From positions 16,127 through 80,126 of the forward strand of contig JAUCGF010000002.1 in NCBI GenBank assembly GCA_030378005.1: a stretch of 64,000 nt of DNA. Reading direction: 5' to 3'. The stretch's first letter is position 1, and each line of letters starts with the position of its first letter. The translations under genes were made by a program, and so were the position numbers. This document shows positions 43,157-51,329 of the stretch, piece by piece. The notes under the pieces are model-generated. The model ran no database searches. It had not been told where the DNA came from and saw nothing but the letters and a program-made list of their open reading frames with translations. Source of the stretch: Desulfococcaceae bacterium HSG9 (lineage in GTDB: Bacteria > Desulfobacterota > Desulfobacteria > Desulfobacterales > JAUCGF01).

Positions 43157-45102
43157 TGGACATCATTCGTAAAAAAGAGGAACTGCAACTGCCCCTGCTG
43201 TTCGCCCATATCCGTTTGCGCGAGCATCAGGGGGTTTTAATTTTTCTGACCTGCACCACTGCGGATGTCGAACATTATATCATTCAAACACTGCGGGATG
43301 AATTGGAAGATGAGTACGCCTTTGAAACGATTCCGCTACATATCCAAGACTATGCTCCGTTCACCGCTATATGGCATCGACCGGCCGGCACAAAAACACT
43401 TCTTATTTTCAATGCGTTTGATTTTGAAGCCTTTTATCAGAAACCAGATGCGTTTAAAACGCAAATCGACAACCTGTGCGCCAATCTTAATCTGAATCGC
43501 GATTTTATCCCGGAAAAAAAACTCAAGTGCATTTTTATCCTTCCCTCCGAAGTAGAACACCGAATTGCCCTGACGGCCAGCGATTTTTATCATTTCAAAA
43601 GCTATACAGCAACATTTACGGACGATGCGGCATTTCACCGGGGAATCACGGAAGCTGAACAAGGCGATGAAGGACGCGGCGACCGCATCGCTTTTCTTTT
43701 AAGGCGCTTAAAAAAGGCGTCTGGAGCCAAGCAACTGGCACCGCTTCATTTTGAATTGGGGGATCTTTATTATGATATTTCAAATATAAACCAAGCCCTT
43801 TATCACTGGGAAAAAGCGCAGAAATTATGTCGCCAGCTAAAAGATGAAAGAAATTTAAGTGCCGCATTGGGCAACATTGGCCTAGTGTACCACGATCTGG
43901 GCCAGCTGGAAGAGGCATTAAAATACCATCAAGAGACACTGGTGATTGATAAAAAAATCGGCTATCTTCAGGGGCAAGCTTCAGATCTGAGCAACATCGG
44001 TCTGATTTATAGCGATCTGGGTCAGCCGAAAAATGCCTTGAAATACTATCAAGAGGCGCTGGCGATTGATAAAAAAATCGGCTATCTCCAGGGGCAGGCC
44101 AGTCAACTGGGCAACATCGGTCTGGTATATCAAGCTCTGGGTCAGCCGGAAGATGCCTTGAAATACCATGAAGAGGCACTGGCGATTCATAAAAAAATCG
44201 GCTATCTCCAGGGGCAGGCCAGTCAACTGGGCAACATCGGTCTGGTATATAGCGATTTGAGTCAACCGGAAGATGCCTTGAAATACTTTCAAAAGGCACT
44301 GGCGATTCATAAAAAAATCGGCTATCTCCAGGGGCAGGCCATAAATCTGGGCAACATCGGTATGGTATATCGTGCGCTAGGTCAGCCGGAAGATGCCTTG
44401 AAATACCATGAAGAGGCACTGGCGATTCATAAAAAAATCGGCTATCTCCAAGGGCAGGCATCAAACCTGGGCAACATCGGTACGGTTTACAGCAATCTGG
44501 GCCAGCCGGTAGAAGCCTTGAAATACTATGAAGAGGCGCTGGCGATTCATAAAAAAATGGGCAATCTCCAGGGGCAGGCAGCAGATCTGGGCAACATCGG
44601 TACGGTTTACAGCAATCTGGGCCAGCCGGAAGATGCCTTGAAATACTATGAAGAGGCGCTGGCGATTCATAAAAAAATGGGCCATCTCCAGGGGCAGGCA
44701 GCAGACCTGGGCAACATCGGTCTGGTATATCGCGAACTGGGTCAGCCGGAAGATGCCTTGAAATACCATAAAGAGGCGCTGGCGATTCATAAAAAAATCG
44801 ACTATCTCCAGGGGCAGTCCATAAATCTGGGCAACATCGGTATGGTGTATTATGATCTGGATCAGCCGGAAGACGCCTTGAAATACTATAAAGAGGCGCT
44901 GGCGATTCATAAAAAAATCGGCTATCTCCAAGGACAAGCCTCATACTTGGGTAACATCGGTCTGGTATATCACGCTCTGGGTCAGCCGGAAGAGGCATTG
45001 AAATATCTTAAAGAAGCGCGGGAAATTTACATTCTGATTAAGATGCCGCATGAAGCAGACGAGATTAATGAATGGGTGGATGAAATAGTTGCCGAACATT
45101 AA
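43156..45102 (+). CDS. TPR-repeat protein with unknown N-terminal domain
   Basis: A 648-residue protein. Residues 1 to about 190 form an alpha/beta domain with the strands GVLIFLTCTTA, KTLLIFNAFDF and KLKCIFILPSE but no P-loop. After one diverged TPR, ten 40-residue TPRs follow (LGNIGLVYxxLGQPEDALKY type) and a short acidic tail. Within the repeats, residues 9-10 and 21-22 vary (HD, SD, QA, RA, SN, RE, YD) while the rest hardly changes. Start ATG at 43156, coupled to the NTPase. It probably recognises a partner or ligand with the TPR solenoid. Confidence 0.8.
   Translation: MDIIRKKEELQLPLLFAHIRLREHQGVLIFLTCTTADVEHYIIQTLRDELEDEYAFETIPLHIQDYAPFTAIWHRPAGTKTLLIFNAFDFEAFYQKPDAFKTQIDNLCANLNLNRDFIPEKKLKCIFILPSEVEHRIALTASDFYHFKSYTATFTDDAAFHRGITEAEQGDEGRGDRIAFLLRRLKKASGAKQLAPLHFELGDLYYDISNINQALYHWEKAQKLCRQLKDERNLSAALGNIGLVYHDLGQLEEALKYHQETLVIDKKIGYLQGQASDLSNIGLIYSDLGQPKNALKYYQEALAIDKKIGYLQGQASQLGNIGLVYQALGQPEDALKYHEEALAIHKKIGYLQGQASQLGNIGLVYSDLSQPEDALKYFQKALAIHKKIGYLQGQAINLGNIGMVYRALGQPEDALKYHEEALAIHKKIGYLQGQASNLGNIGTVYSNLGQPVEALKYYEEALAIHKKMGNLQGQAADLGNIGTVYSNLGQPEDALKYYEEALAIHKKMGHLQGQAADLGNIGLVYRELGQPEDALKYHKEALAIHKKIDYLQGQSINLGNIGMVYYDLDQPEDALKYYKEALAIHKKIGYLQGQASYLGNIGLVYHALGQPEEALKYLKEAREIYILIKMPHEADEINEWVDEIVAEH
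43867..45066 (+). repeat. Ten tandem 120-bp coding repeats
   Basis: Ten 120-bp units in phase with the reading frame, each starting at CTGGGCAACATCGG or a near match. Several neighbours differ at only a few bases (for example the units starting 44107 and 44227), which implies recent expansion or gene conversion. Confidence 0.9.
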
Positions 45103-45227
45103 GGCCATGTTTTTTGATTTGTAATCAGATTTTAAATGATTAAGATTAAGAAGAAGAGTAAGAATTTAGTTTTTATGAAATCACTTGTAACTTTAAACTT
45201 CAAACTTTAAACTTCAATGAGGTTGCT

Positions 45228-46058
45228 ATGTGGGAATATACTGATAAAGTCAAAGAACACTTCCTCAATCCTCGAAATGTCGGGGTTATTGATAATCCGG
45301 ATGGCGTGGGCGAGGTCGGTTCGCTGGCCTGCGGCGATGCTTTAACGCTGTATTTAAAACTTGATGATGATAAAAAAATCAAAGATGCCAAGTTTCAAAC
45401 GTTTGGATGCGCCTCGGCGATTGCTTCATCATCAGCGCTGACCGAAATGGTCAAGGGGCTTACGTTGGATGAGGCCAAAACCATCACAAATGAAAAAATC
45501 GCTGATTATCTCGGCGGATTGCCCAAAGAAAAAATGCACTGCTCCGTAATGGGGCGCGACGCGCTTGAAGGCGCGATTGCAGATTGCATGGGGGATGCGC
45601 TCCCTAAAATTGAGGGCGAAATTGTATGTGAATGTTTTGGCGTTACGGATATAGAAATCGAACGGGCGGTTCGTGAAAACGGGCTGACAACGATTGACGA
45701 TGTTACCGATTATGTCAAAGCCGGCGGAGGATGCGAAAATTGCCATGAAAAAATTCAGGAAATCATCGACTCGTTGACAGGCAAGGAACCGGTGAAAAAG
45801 ACTGAACCGGCACCATTGACCAATATTCAAAAGATTCGTCTGATTGAAGAATCATTGGAGCGTGAAATCAAACCGTCTCTGAAAAAAGATGGCGGCGATA
45901 TCGAACTTGTGGATGTGGATGGCAATCGGGTGATCGTGAAAATGCACGGCGCCTGCGCAACTTGCAAGATGTCACAACTGACGCTGGAAAATTATGTGGA
46001 ATCCAAATTGCGTGAATTGGTTGCCCCGGACCTGGTGGTCGAGGAGGTGTCGGCGTGA
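45228..46058 (+). CDS. nifU: Fe-S cluster scaffold NifU
   Basis: A 276-residue, full three-domain NifU. The IscU-like domain has LACGD, FQTFGCASAIASSSALTEM and MHCSVMGRDAL (three ligand cysteines). The central [2Fe-2S] BFD-like domain has CECFGV and GGGCENCHEKI. The C-terminal Nfu domain has GACATCKMSQLTLE. It assembles [Fe-S] clusters with sulfur from NifS, encoded next with a GTGA overlap. No nitrogenase genes are in the window, so it is probably the housekeeping system. A heptamer repeat fills the leader. Confidence 0.95.
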   Translation: MWEYTDKVKEHFLNPRNVGVIDNPDGVGEVGSLACGDALTLYLKLDDDKKIKDAKFQTFGCASAIASSSALTEMVKGLTLDEAKTITNEKIADYLGGLPKEKMHCSVMGRDALEGAIADCMGDALPKIEGEIVCECFGVTDIEIERAVRENGLTTIDDVTDYVKAGGGCENCHEKIQEIIDSLTGKEPVKKTEPAPLTNIQKIRLIEESLEREIKPSLKKDGGDIELVDVDGNRVIVKMHGACATCKMSQLTLENYVESKLRELVAPDLVVEEVSA

Positions 46059-47221
46059 AAACAATTTATGTTGACAACAACGCCACAACCGCTGTGGCGC
46101 CGGAAGTTCTTGACGCGATGATGCCTTATCTCACCGAATTATACGGCAATCCGTCCTCCACCCATTCGTTCGGCGGTAACGTGGAACATGCTATCAAAGC
46201 GGCGCGTGAGCAGGTCGCCGCGCTTATCGGGGCAAGTCCGGAAGAGATCATATTCACCAGTTGCGGTACGGAAAGCGACAACACGGCGATTCAGGCCGCG
46301 ATTTCCGCCAACCCGGATAAAAAACATATCGTTACCACGCGCGTGGAACATCCGGCCATTAAAAACATGTATGAACATCTGTCCAAACAAGGCTTTCGGG
46401 TAACGTTTGTTCCGGTTGATCGCAAAGGCCGGTTAGATATGGATTTTCTTTATGACAGCCTGACCGAAGGCACCGCGCTTGTCAGCGTGATGTGGGCGAA
46501 CAATGAATCCGGCGTGATTTTCCCGATCAATGAAATATCTCATGAAGTGCGCTCAAGAGGGATTGCTTTTCACACCGATGCGGTGCAGGCGGCCGGTAAA
46601 ACCCCGATTAATGTGGCTGACACCGGTGCGGATTTGCTTTCTCTTTCAGGGCATAAAATCCATGCGCCCAAAGGTATCGGTATTTTGTATATTCGCAGAG
46701 GCGTCGCTTTTTCACCTTTTTTGATCGGCGGGCATCAGGAACGCGGACGCCGCGGCGGAACCGAAAATGTGGCTTCTATCGTCGGCATAGGCAAAGCGTG
46801 TGAACTGGCCAAAACCAACCTGGATGAAATGGACACGCGGGTGCGGTATTTGCGGGATAAACTTGAACAGGGTCTTTTGGACGGCACACCCAAATCCACC
46901 GTGAACGGCATCAGGGAACAGCGGCTTCCGAGTACCACCAGCATCGGTTTTGACGCGGTTGAAGGCGAGGCTATTTTGTTAATGATGGATGCACTCGGTA
47001 TTTGCGCTTCTTCCGGTTCCGCCTGTACGTCCGGGTCACTGGAACCGTCACATGTATTGCGCGCTATGGGCGTCCCGTTTACATCGGCGCACGGCTCAAT
47101 TCGTTTCAGCCTCAGCCATTACAATACGGAAGAGGAGATTGATTTTATCGTTGAAAAACTGCCGCCCATTATTGCCAATTTGCGCAAGATGTCGCCATTT
47201 TGGGATGGGGGTTCGGCCTGA
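46055..47221 (+). CDS. nifS: Cysteine desulfurase NifS/IscS
   Basis: A 388-residue fold-type I PLP enzyme starting at GTG 46055, inside the nifU stop. Motifs are TIYVDNNATTAVAPEVL, the SLSGHKIHAPKGIG loop with the PLP lysine, GGTENVASIVG and the mobile catalytic loop SSGSACTSGSLEPSH. It converts cysteine to alanine and delivers persulfide sulfur to NifU in the cytoplasm; it could also serve selenium delivery, relevant to the selenoprotein in this window (inference). Confidence 0.95.
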   Translation: MKTIYVDNNATTAVAPEVLDAMMPYLTELYGNPSSTHSFGGNVEHAIKAAREQVAALIGASPEEIIFTSCGTESDNTAIQAAISANPDKKHIVTTRVEHPAIKNMYEHLSKQGFRVTFVPVDRKGRLDMDFLYDSLTEGTALVSVMWANNESGVIFPINEISHEVRSRGIAFHTDAVQAAGKTPINVADTGADLLSLSGHKIHAPKGIGILYIRRGVAFSPFLIGGHQERGRRGGTENVASIVGIGKACELAKTNLDEMDTRVRYLRDKLEQGLLDGTPKSTVNGIREQRLPSTTSIGFDAVEGEAILLMMDALGICASSGSACTSGSLEPSHVLRAMGVPFTSAHGSIRFSLSHYNTEEEIDFIVEKLPPIIANLRKMSPFWDGGSA

Positions 47222-47286
47222 AAATTATCTGCGGCAGATGTAAAATTCGGTATTTTTCAAACTTATAGATACGTCCGCAACAAAGA

Positions 47287-47340
47287 GGAGTGCTGGCTTC
47301 AGCTTGCGTCATGGGTAACGCAAACTGAAGTCAGCACTCC
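47287..47340. repeat. GGAGTGC palindrome
   Basis: GGAGTGCTGGCTTCAGCTTG and CAAACTGAAGTCAGCACTCC form a near-perfect stem of about 22 bp. The flanks carry a direct repeat ATAGATACGTCCGCAACAAA (47266 on and 47376 on). Confidence 0.75.
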
Positions 47341-47410
47341 TGATGGGTAAGTTATTTAAGGGGCAGGATCATTTTTATAGATACGTCCGCAACAAAAAGG
47401 AACCTTTAAT

Positions 47411-48661
47411 ATGTCAACCACCTTAAACTCGAATGAAACCGGCCCGGGTTTGCAAGCGGTCGCAAAAGCCGGTGTTGCTGTCCAAACGGTGAAAAGACCG
47501 ACATCTCTGCCTGAAATCTGCGAACTTTTGCAAGAAGCATTTCAGACCAAACGCACCGTACTGCCTGTCGGCGGCGGCACCGCTCTGGGTGTGGCGCTTT
47601 TACCGGAAAAAACAGATATTCTTCTGGATATGACAGGCTTTAACGATCTGCTCTCTTTTGATGGTAAAAATTTAAATATGACGGTGCAAACCGGCATGAC
47701 TGTGGATGCTATCAACACCTATTTAAATAAGGAAGGTTTCCGTCTGCCTCTTGATCCGCCCTTATCGCAACATGCAACTATCGGCGGCGTTTATGCGGCT
47801 AATATGGCCGGCCCGTCACGTCTTTTGTACGGTTCATTGCGCGATCAGGCCATGGGCGGTGAAGCTATGGATGCCCAGGGCAATGCGTTTAAATTTGGCG
47901 GAATCACGGTTAAAAATGTTTCAGGGTATGATCTCACCAAATTTTTTATCGGGTCAGCCGGCCGTTTATGCGTTGTTACCAGCCTTGCTTTACGCATTCA
48001 GCCATTGCCGGAAGCCGCGTGTCTTTGTGAAGCGAACTTTACGGATGTGACTCATGTTCAAAATTTTGTCTCTGAATTGTTAAGTTCGGTGCTAGTTCCA
48101 TCGGGCGTAGTTGTCACCACTGAAACGCAAGCACCTGATTTCAAGGTTCTCACCGCTTTTGAAGGTCATCCCGGAGCTGTGGAACGGCAAAACCGTGATT
48201 TCAGCCAATGGGCCGCTAAAAATGAGGGGCGCACTTTAAACCAGGAAGGGCGCGAGGCGGTCACTCGTGACTTTGGTACGGCAATCGATCCTGACGATAC
48301 GGATGCCAACGTTTTAAGTTTGAAAATCACAACACCCATTGTTCAGGGCATTCCGGCTTTGAGCGCTATTCATAAGCTTGCCATTGAAAACGAGGTGCCT
48401 GCCAAACTGGCGTTGCTATCCGGTAACGGCATCATTTACGTTTATTTATCGGAAGCGGATATTGAAAATCTGGCCGCTTTGGTTAAGGGAATCAGGGACA
48501 TCGCTAAAAAGTCAGACGGTTATGCGCTGCCTCTGAAAGCACCTCATGAAATACTATCCGCCTGGGGTCCCAGAGTGACCGATACGGAATTAAGCCGGCT
48601 TGTTCTTCAACCGCTCAAACAAAAGTTAGACCCTGCCGGTGTTTTTCTTCCTTTAGGTTAA
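47411..48661 (+). CDS. FAD-binding oxidoreductase subunit (GlcE/GlcD-like)
   Basis: A 416-residue FAD_binding_4 flavoprotein: PVGGGTALGVALLPEKTDIL, PLSQHATIGGVYAANMAGPS, LYGSLRDQAMG and KFGGITVKNVSGYDLTKFFI. It resembles glycolate oxidase GlcE and related 2-hydroxyacid dehydrogenase subunits, with a short C-terminal cap ending VFLPLG. With the Fe-S protein encoded after it, it probably oxidises a 2-hydroxyacid such as glycolate or lactate. AAAAAGGAACC lies before the ATG. Confidence 0.87.
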   Translation: MSTTLNSNETGPGLQAVAKAGVAVQTVKRPTSLPEICELLQEAFQTKRTVLPVGGGTALGVALLPEKTDILLDMTGFNDLLSFDGKNLNMTVQTGMTVDAINTYLNKEGFRLPLDPPLSQHATIGGVYAANMAGPSRLLYGSLRDQAMGGEAMDAQGNAFKFGGITVKNVSGYDLTKFFIGSAGRLCVVTSLALRIQPLPEAACLCEANFTDVTHVQNFVSELLSSVLVPSGVVVTTETQAPDFKVLTAFEGHPGAVERQNRDFSQWAAKNEGRTLNQEGREAVTRDFGTAIDPDDTDANVLSLKITTPIVQGIPALSAIHKLAIENEVPAKLALLSGNGIIYVYLSEADIENLAALVKGIRDIAKKSDGYALPLKAPHEILSAWGPRVTDTELSRLVLQPLKQKLDPAGVFLPLG

Positions 48662-48680
48662 ACATAGGGTTTTTAAATGT

Positions 48681-48719
48681 AGGGTGGGTGTAGCGACGAA
48701 GTGAAGCGAAACCCACCCT
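48681..48719. repeat. AGGGTGGGT palindrome
   Basis: AGGGTGGGTGTAGCG and CGAAACCCACCCT form an imperfect hairpin around GAAGTGAAGC; related to the outer arms at 4464-4617. It sits between the two oxidoreductase genes. Confidence 0.65.
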
Positions 48720-48782
48720 ACATTGCATAGCGCGCATTATTTGAATATAAAATTATCACCTGATTGATGGAAAGGTTGTATT

Positions 48783-50066
48783 TTGGAAACTCACGTCAGC
48801 CCAGAGCTGCAAGCGGTCTATGATGAGGTTGCCAAGTGTGGCAAATGCGGGTTTTGCCAAGCGGTATGCCCCATTTTTGATATTACCAAAGATGAAGGTT
48901 CAGTGGCCCGCGGTCATAATCTGCACATAAGAAAATTGATTGAAGGGGAACTAACGCTCAACGCGGAATTAAAAGACCCGCTGTTCGAATGTCTGCTCTG
49001 CATGACTTGTGTGAGCAACTGCTTTCCGGCCGTGCGCACCCATGAAAATGTGGTGCAAGGGCGCGCCGAATACATTAAACGGGTGGGACGCCCCAAAACG
49101 TTGCAATTTCTTTTTAATAATCTTCTGCCTGATCCCAAAAAAATGGCTCACTTTATGCGTATGGGCGCGTACGGCAAAAAGCTGGGCGTTTCCAAACTGG
49201 CCAGTACACTGGGTGTATTGAAATGGTTCGGCAGCAATCTGGATAAGGCCGAAGCAATTGTGGAAAAACTTCCGACTCGTTTTTTCCGGGATCGAGCGTC
49301 CAAGCTTAACTTGACACCTGAGCATCGGACAGTGAAAATCGGTTATTTCGTGGGCTGCGGGTTTAATTTTGTAATGCCTCAGGTAAGTGAAGCCACTACG
49401 CAATTGCTGGTTCATCTTGGGGCGGAGGTCAATATCACAGAGAATTGCTGCTGCGGCTTGCCGGCTTATACTTATGGTGATTTGGAAGCCGCTCGGAAGA
49501 TGGCACGCAAGAACATTGCCATTATCGAAAAAACGGATGCAGATTTTATTGTGACCGAATGCGCCACATGCGCGTCATTTCTAAAACACTATACCGAATT
49601 ATTTAAAGATGATCCTGAAATGGCGCAACGCTCCGAGCGGGCAGCCGGGCGTATTCGGGGATTCAGTGAATTTATTCACTCCCGCTTGCCTTTGCCCGCT
49701 CCCCGAAATACCGAGTCGCTAACTGTCACTTATCATGATCCGTGTCATCAGTGCCGTTATCAGGGCATTGTAAAAGAGCCGCGTGCTATCCTGAAACAGA
49801 TTCCCGATATTGAATATACGGAAATGCCCCAAGCCGATTTGTGCTGCGGCGCGGCCGGAAGTTACAATGTGATGCGTTATGATCAATCCATGAAAATTCT
49901 GGATCGTAAAATGACGAGCCTTGAAAAAACCGGCGCTCAGATTTTAACGACCGAATGTCCGAGTTGTTGCATACAGTTAAGTTACGGTGTTCGTCGTGCC
50001 GGTCTGGCAACTCGCGTGATGCATATCAGCGAGCTGATGCGGACAATTTATATGTCCGATAAATGA
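48783..50066 (+). CDS. Glycolate oxidase iron-sulfur subunit-like (GlcF)
   Basis: A 427-residue protein starting at TTG behind GGAAAGG. Two ferredoxin-type motifs, CGKCGFCQAVCPI and CLLCMTCVSNCFP, are followed by two cysteine-rich CCG domains: GCGFNFVMPQVSEAT with NCCCGLPAYTYGD, and YHDPCHQCRYQGI with DLCCGAAGSYN. This is the GlcF/LldE-GlpC type. It carries electrons from the flavoprotein encoded upstream to the quinone pool or a heterodisulfide-type partner. The gap to the upstream gene holds a palindrome but no terminator T-run. Confidence 0.9.
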   Translation: METHVSPELQAVYDEVAKCGKCGFCQAVCPIFDITKDEGSVARGHNLHIRKLIEGELTLNAELKDPLFECLLCMTCVSNCFPAVRTHENVVQGRAEYIKRVGRPKTLQFLFNNLLPDPKKMAHFMRMGAYGKKLGVSKLASTLGVLKWFGSNLDKAEAIVEKLPTRFFRDRASKLNLTPEHRTVKIGYFVGCGFNFVMPQVSEATTQLLVHLGAEVNITENCCCGLPAYTYGDLEAARKMARKNIAIIEKTDADFIVTECATCASFLKHYTELFKDDPEMAQRSERAAGRIRGFSEFIHSRLPLPAPRNTESLTVTYHDPCHQCRYQGIVKEPRAILKQIPDIEYTEMPQADLCCGAAGSYNVMRYDQSMKILDRKMTSLEKTGAQILTTECPSCCIQLSYGVRRAGLATRVMHISELMRTIYMSDK

Positions 50067-50101
50067 TGATTTACTTACACTTTCCTTGAAAATGAATTTT
50101 A

Positions 50102-50437
50102 TCAGCTAGCCGGATTTTTTACAATTTCACCAATCCAATTCAAATAGGCGTCTGAACCGTTATGTATCGGTATGGTGATAATTTCAGGAACATCATAGGA
50201 GTGATGCTGCGTAATAAACTGTTCAATTTCATCATATCGTTCGGTCAGCGTTTTGATCAATAAAAGTCGTTCTTCATCTTTATTGACTTCATTTTTCCAT
50301 TCATAATAACTGGTTATTCCGGTAATTTGGACGCACGCAGCCAAGTGGCTTTCCACCAGAGAACGTGCCAATTTATCAGCTTCCTGATTATTCGGGCAGG
50401 TACTCAGAACAAGGCAATATTTTCCATCAGGTACCAT
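50102..50437 (-). CDS. cutA: Divalent-cation tolerance protein CutA
   Basis: A 111-residue protein with CutA1 features: YCLVLSTCPNNQEADKLARS, HLAACVQITGITSYYEWKNE and HSYDVPEIITIPI. It forms a trimer with a ferredoxin-like fold; the family is linked to copper tolerance and signalling but the molecular role is unsettled. Cytoplasmic. It lies 16 bp after the exported PIMT gene on the same strand and is probably co-transcribed. Confidence 0.92.
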   Translation of the reverse strand: MVPDGKYCLVLSTCPNNQEADKLARSLVESHLAACVQITGITSYYEWKNEVNKDEERLLLIKTLTERYDEIEQFITQHHSYDVPEIITIPIHNGSDAYLNWIGEIVKNPAS

Positions 50438-50453
50438 TATATTTCCTTTTCTT

Positions 50454-51176
50454 TTAATATTTTTTTCCGTTTTCGTTTAACATGGGTACGAAACGCACCG
50501 GAATAATGGCTTTTTCTATGATTTTGCCATTCTTTTTGGTCAGCAAAACCAATTTTTGGGTAAAAGCCTCTCCCACGGGAATCACCATTTTACCTCCTTC
50601 AGCCAATTGTTTTTTTAACGGTTCCGGGATATGTGTCGGCGCACAAGTGACAATAATCGCGTCAAACGGGCTGTGTTCTTCCCAACCTTTATAACCATCT
50701 CCGATTTTGACGTTGATATTGTCATACTTTAAATCAGCAAGCAATTTTTTTGCCCGTTTTCCAAGAGTATCAATGATCTCAATCGTATAGACCTGCTCGC
50801 AAATTTCACCTAGTACGGCCGCTTGATAACCGGAGCCGGTTCCGATTTCAAGTACTTTTTCATTTTTTTTGAGATCAAGAACCTCAGTCATAAGCGCTAC
50901 AATATAAGGCTGTGATATGGTCTGGTCTTCGCCAATGGGTAAAGGATGGTCTTCATAAGCATGTTTTTGATATTTTTGGGGCACAAACCTGTGCCGCTCA
51001 ACTTTTCGCAAAGCATCAAGCGTTGCCCGTTCTTTGATTCCCCGGGATTCAATCTGCATTCTGACCATGGCTTCGCGCTGCTTAACAAAACGCACCGGCT
51101 CAACATCTTCGGCTTTGCATGAAACTCCGAATGCACTGGAAACAATCATGTATAGAAGAAAGTAGAATCGTTTCAT
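50454..51176 (-). CDS. pcm: Protein-L-isoaspartate O-methyltransferase, exported form
   Basis: A 240-residue protein. The first ~22 residues are a signal peptide (MKRFYFLLYMIVSSAFGVSC), with a cysteine near the cleavage site. The PIMT core follows: RHRFVPQKYQKHAYEDHPLP, the motif QTISQPYIVALMTE, SAM-binding VLEIGTGSGYQAAVL and DAIIVTCAPTHIPEPL. It methylates isoaspartyl residues to start repair. The export signal suggests a periplasmic role, although SAM is cytoplasmic; the signal may instead be a membrane anchor. Operon with cutA downstream. Confidence 0.9.
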   Translation of the reverse strand: MKRFYFLLYMIVSSAFGVSCKAEDVEPVRFVKQREAMVRMQIESRGIKERATLDALRKVERHRFVPQKYQKHAYEDHPLPIGEDQTISQPYIVALMTEVLDLKKNEKVLEIGTGSGYQAAVLGEICEQVYTIEIIDTLGKRAKKLLADLKYDNINVKIGDGYKGWEEHSPFDAIIVTCAPTHIPEPLKKQLAEGGKMVIPVGEAFTQKLVLLTKKNGKIIEKAIIPVRFVPMLNENGKKY

Positions 51177-51329
51177 TTTTTATCCTTATTTTAACGTTCT
51201 CGTAGGCGTACTGTTTTTTATCCTATTCTTTATCTCTTTAGCATAATATCCGGTGAATTACAAATAAACAATTGATCATTTTAAAATCACAAAAAGCGAT
51301 TCAGGGCACAATGATCTGTTCGGTCAGAG

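Noticed and set aside
43646..44998. A 450-codon open frame on the minus strand opposite the TPR gene
   Set aside because: It exists only because the 120-bp repeat happens to lack stops on the other strand; its product is a proline/tyrosine-rich mirror of the repeats without any family resemblance.
46055..47221. NifU/NifS as evidence of nitrogen fixation
   Set aside because: No nif structural or regulatory genes are in the window, and NifU/NifS-type systems serve general Fe-S assembly in many anaerobes.
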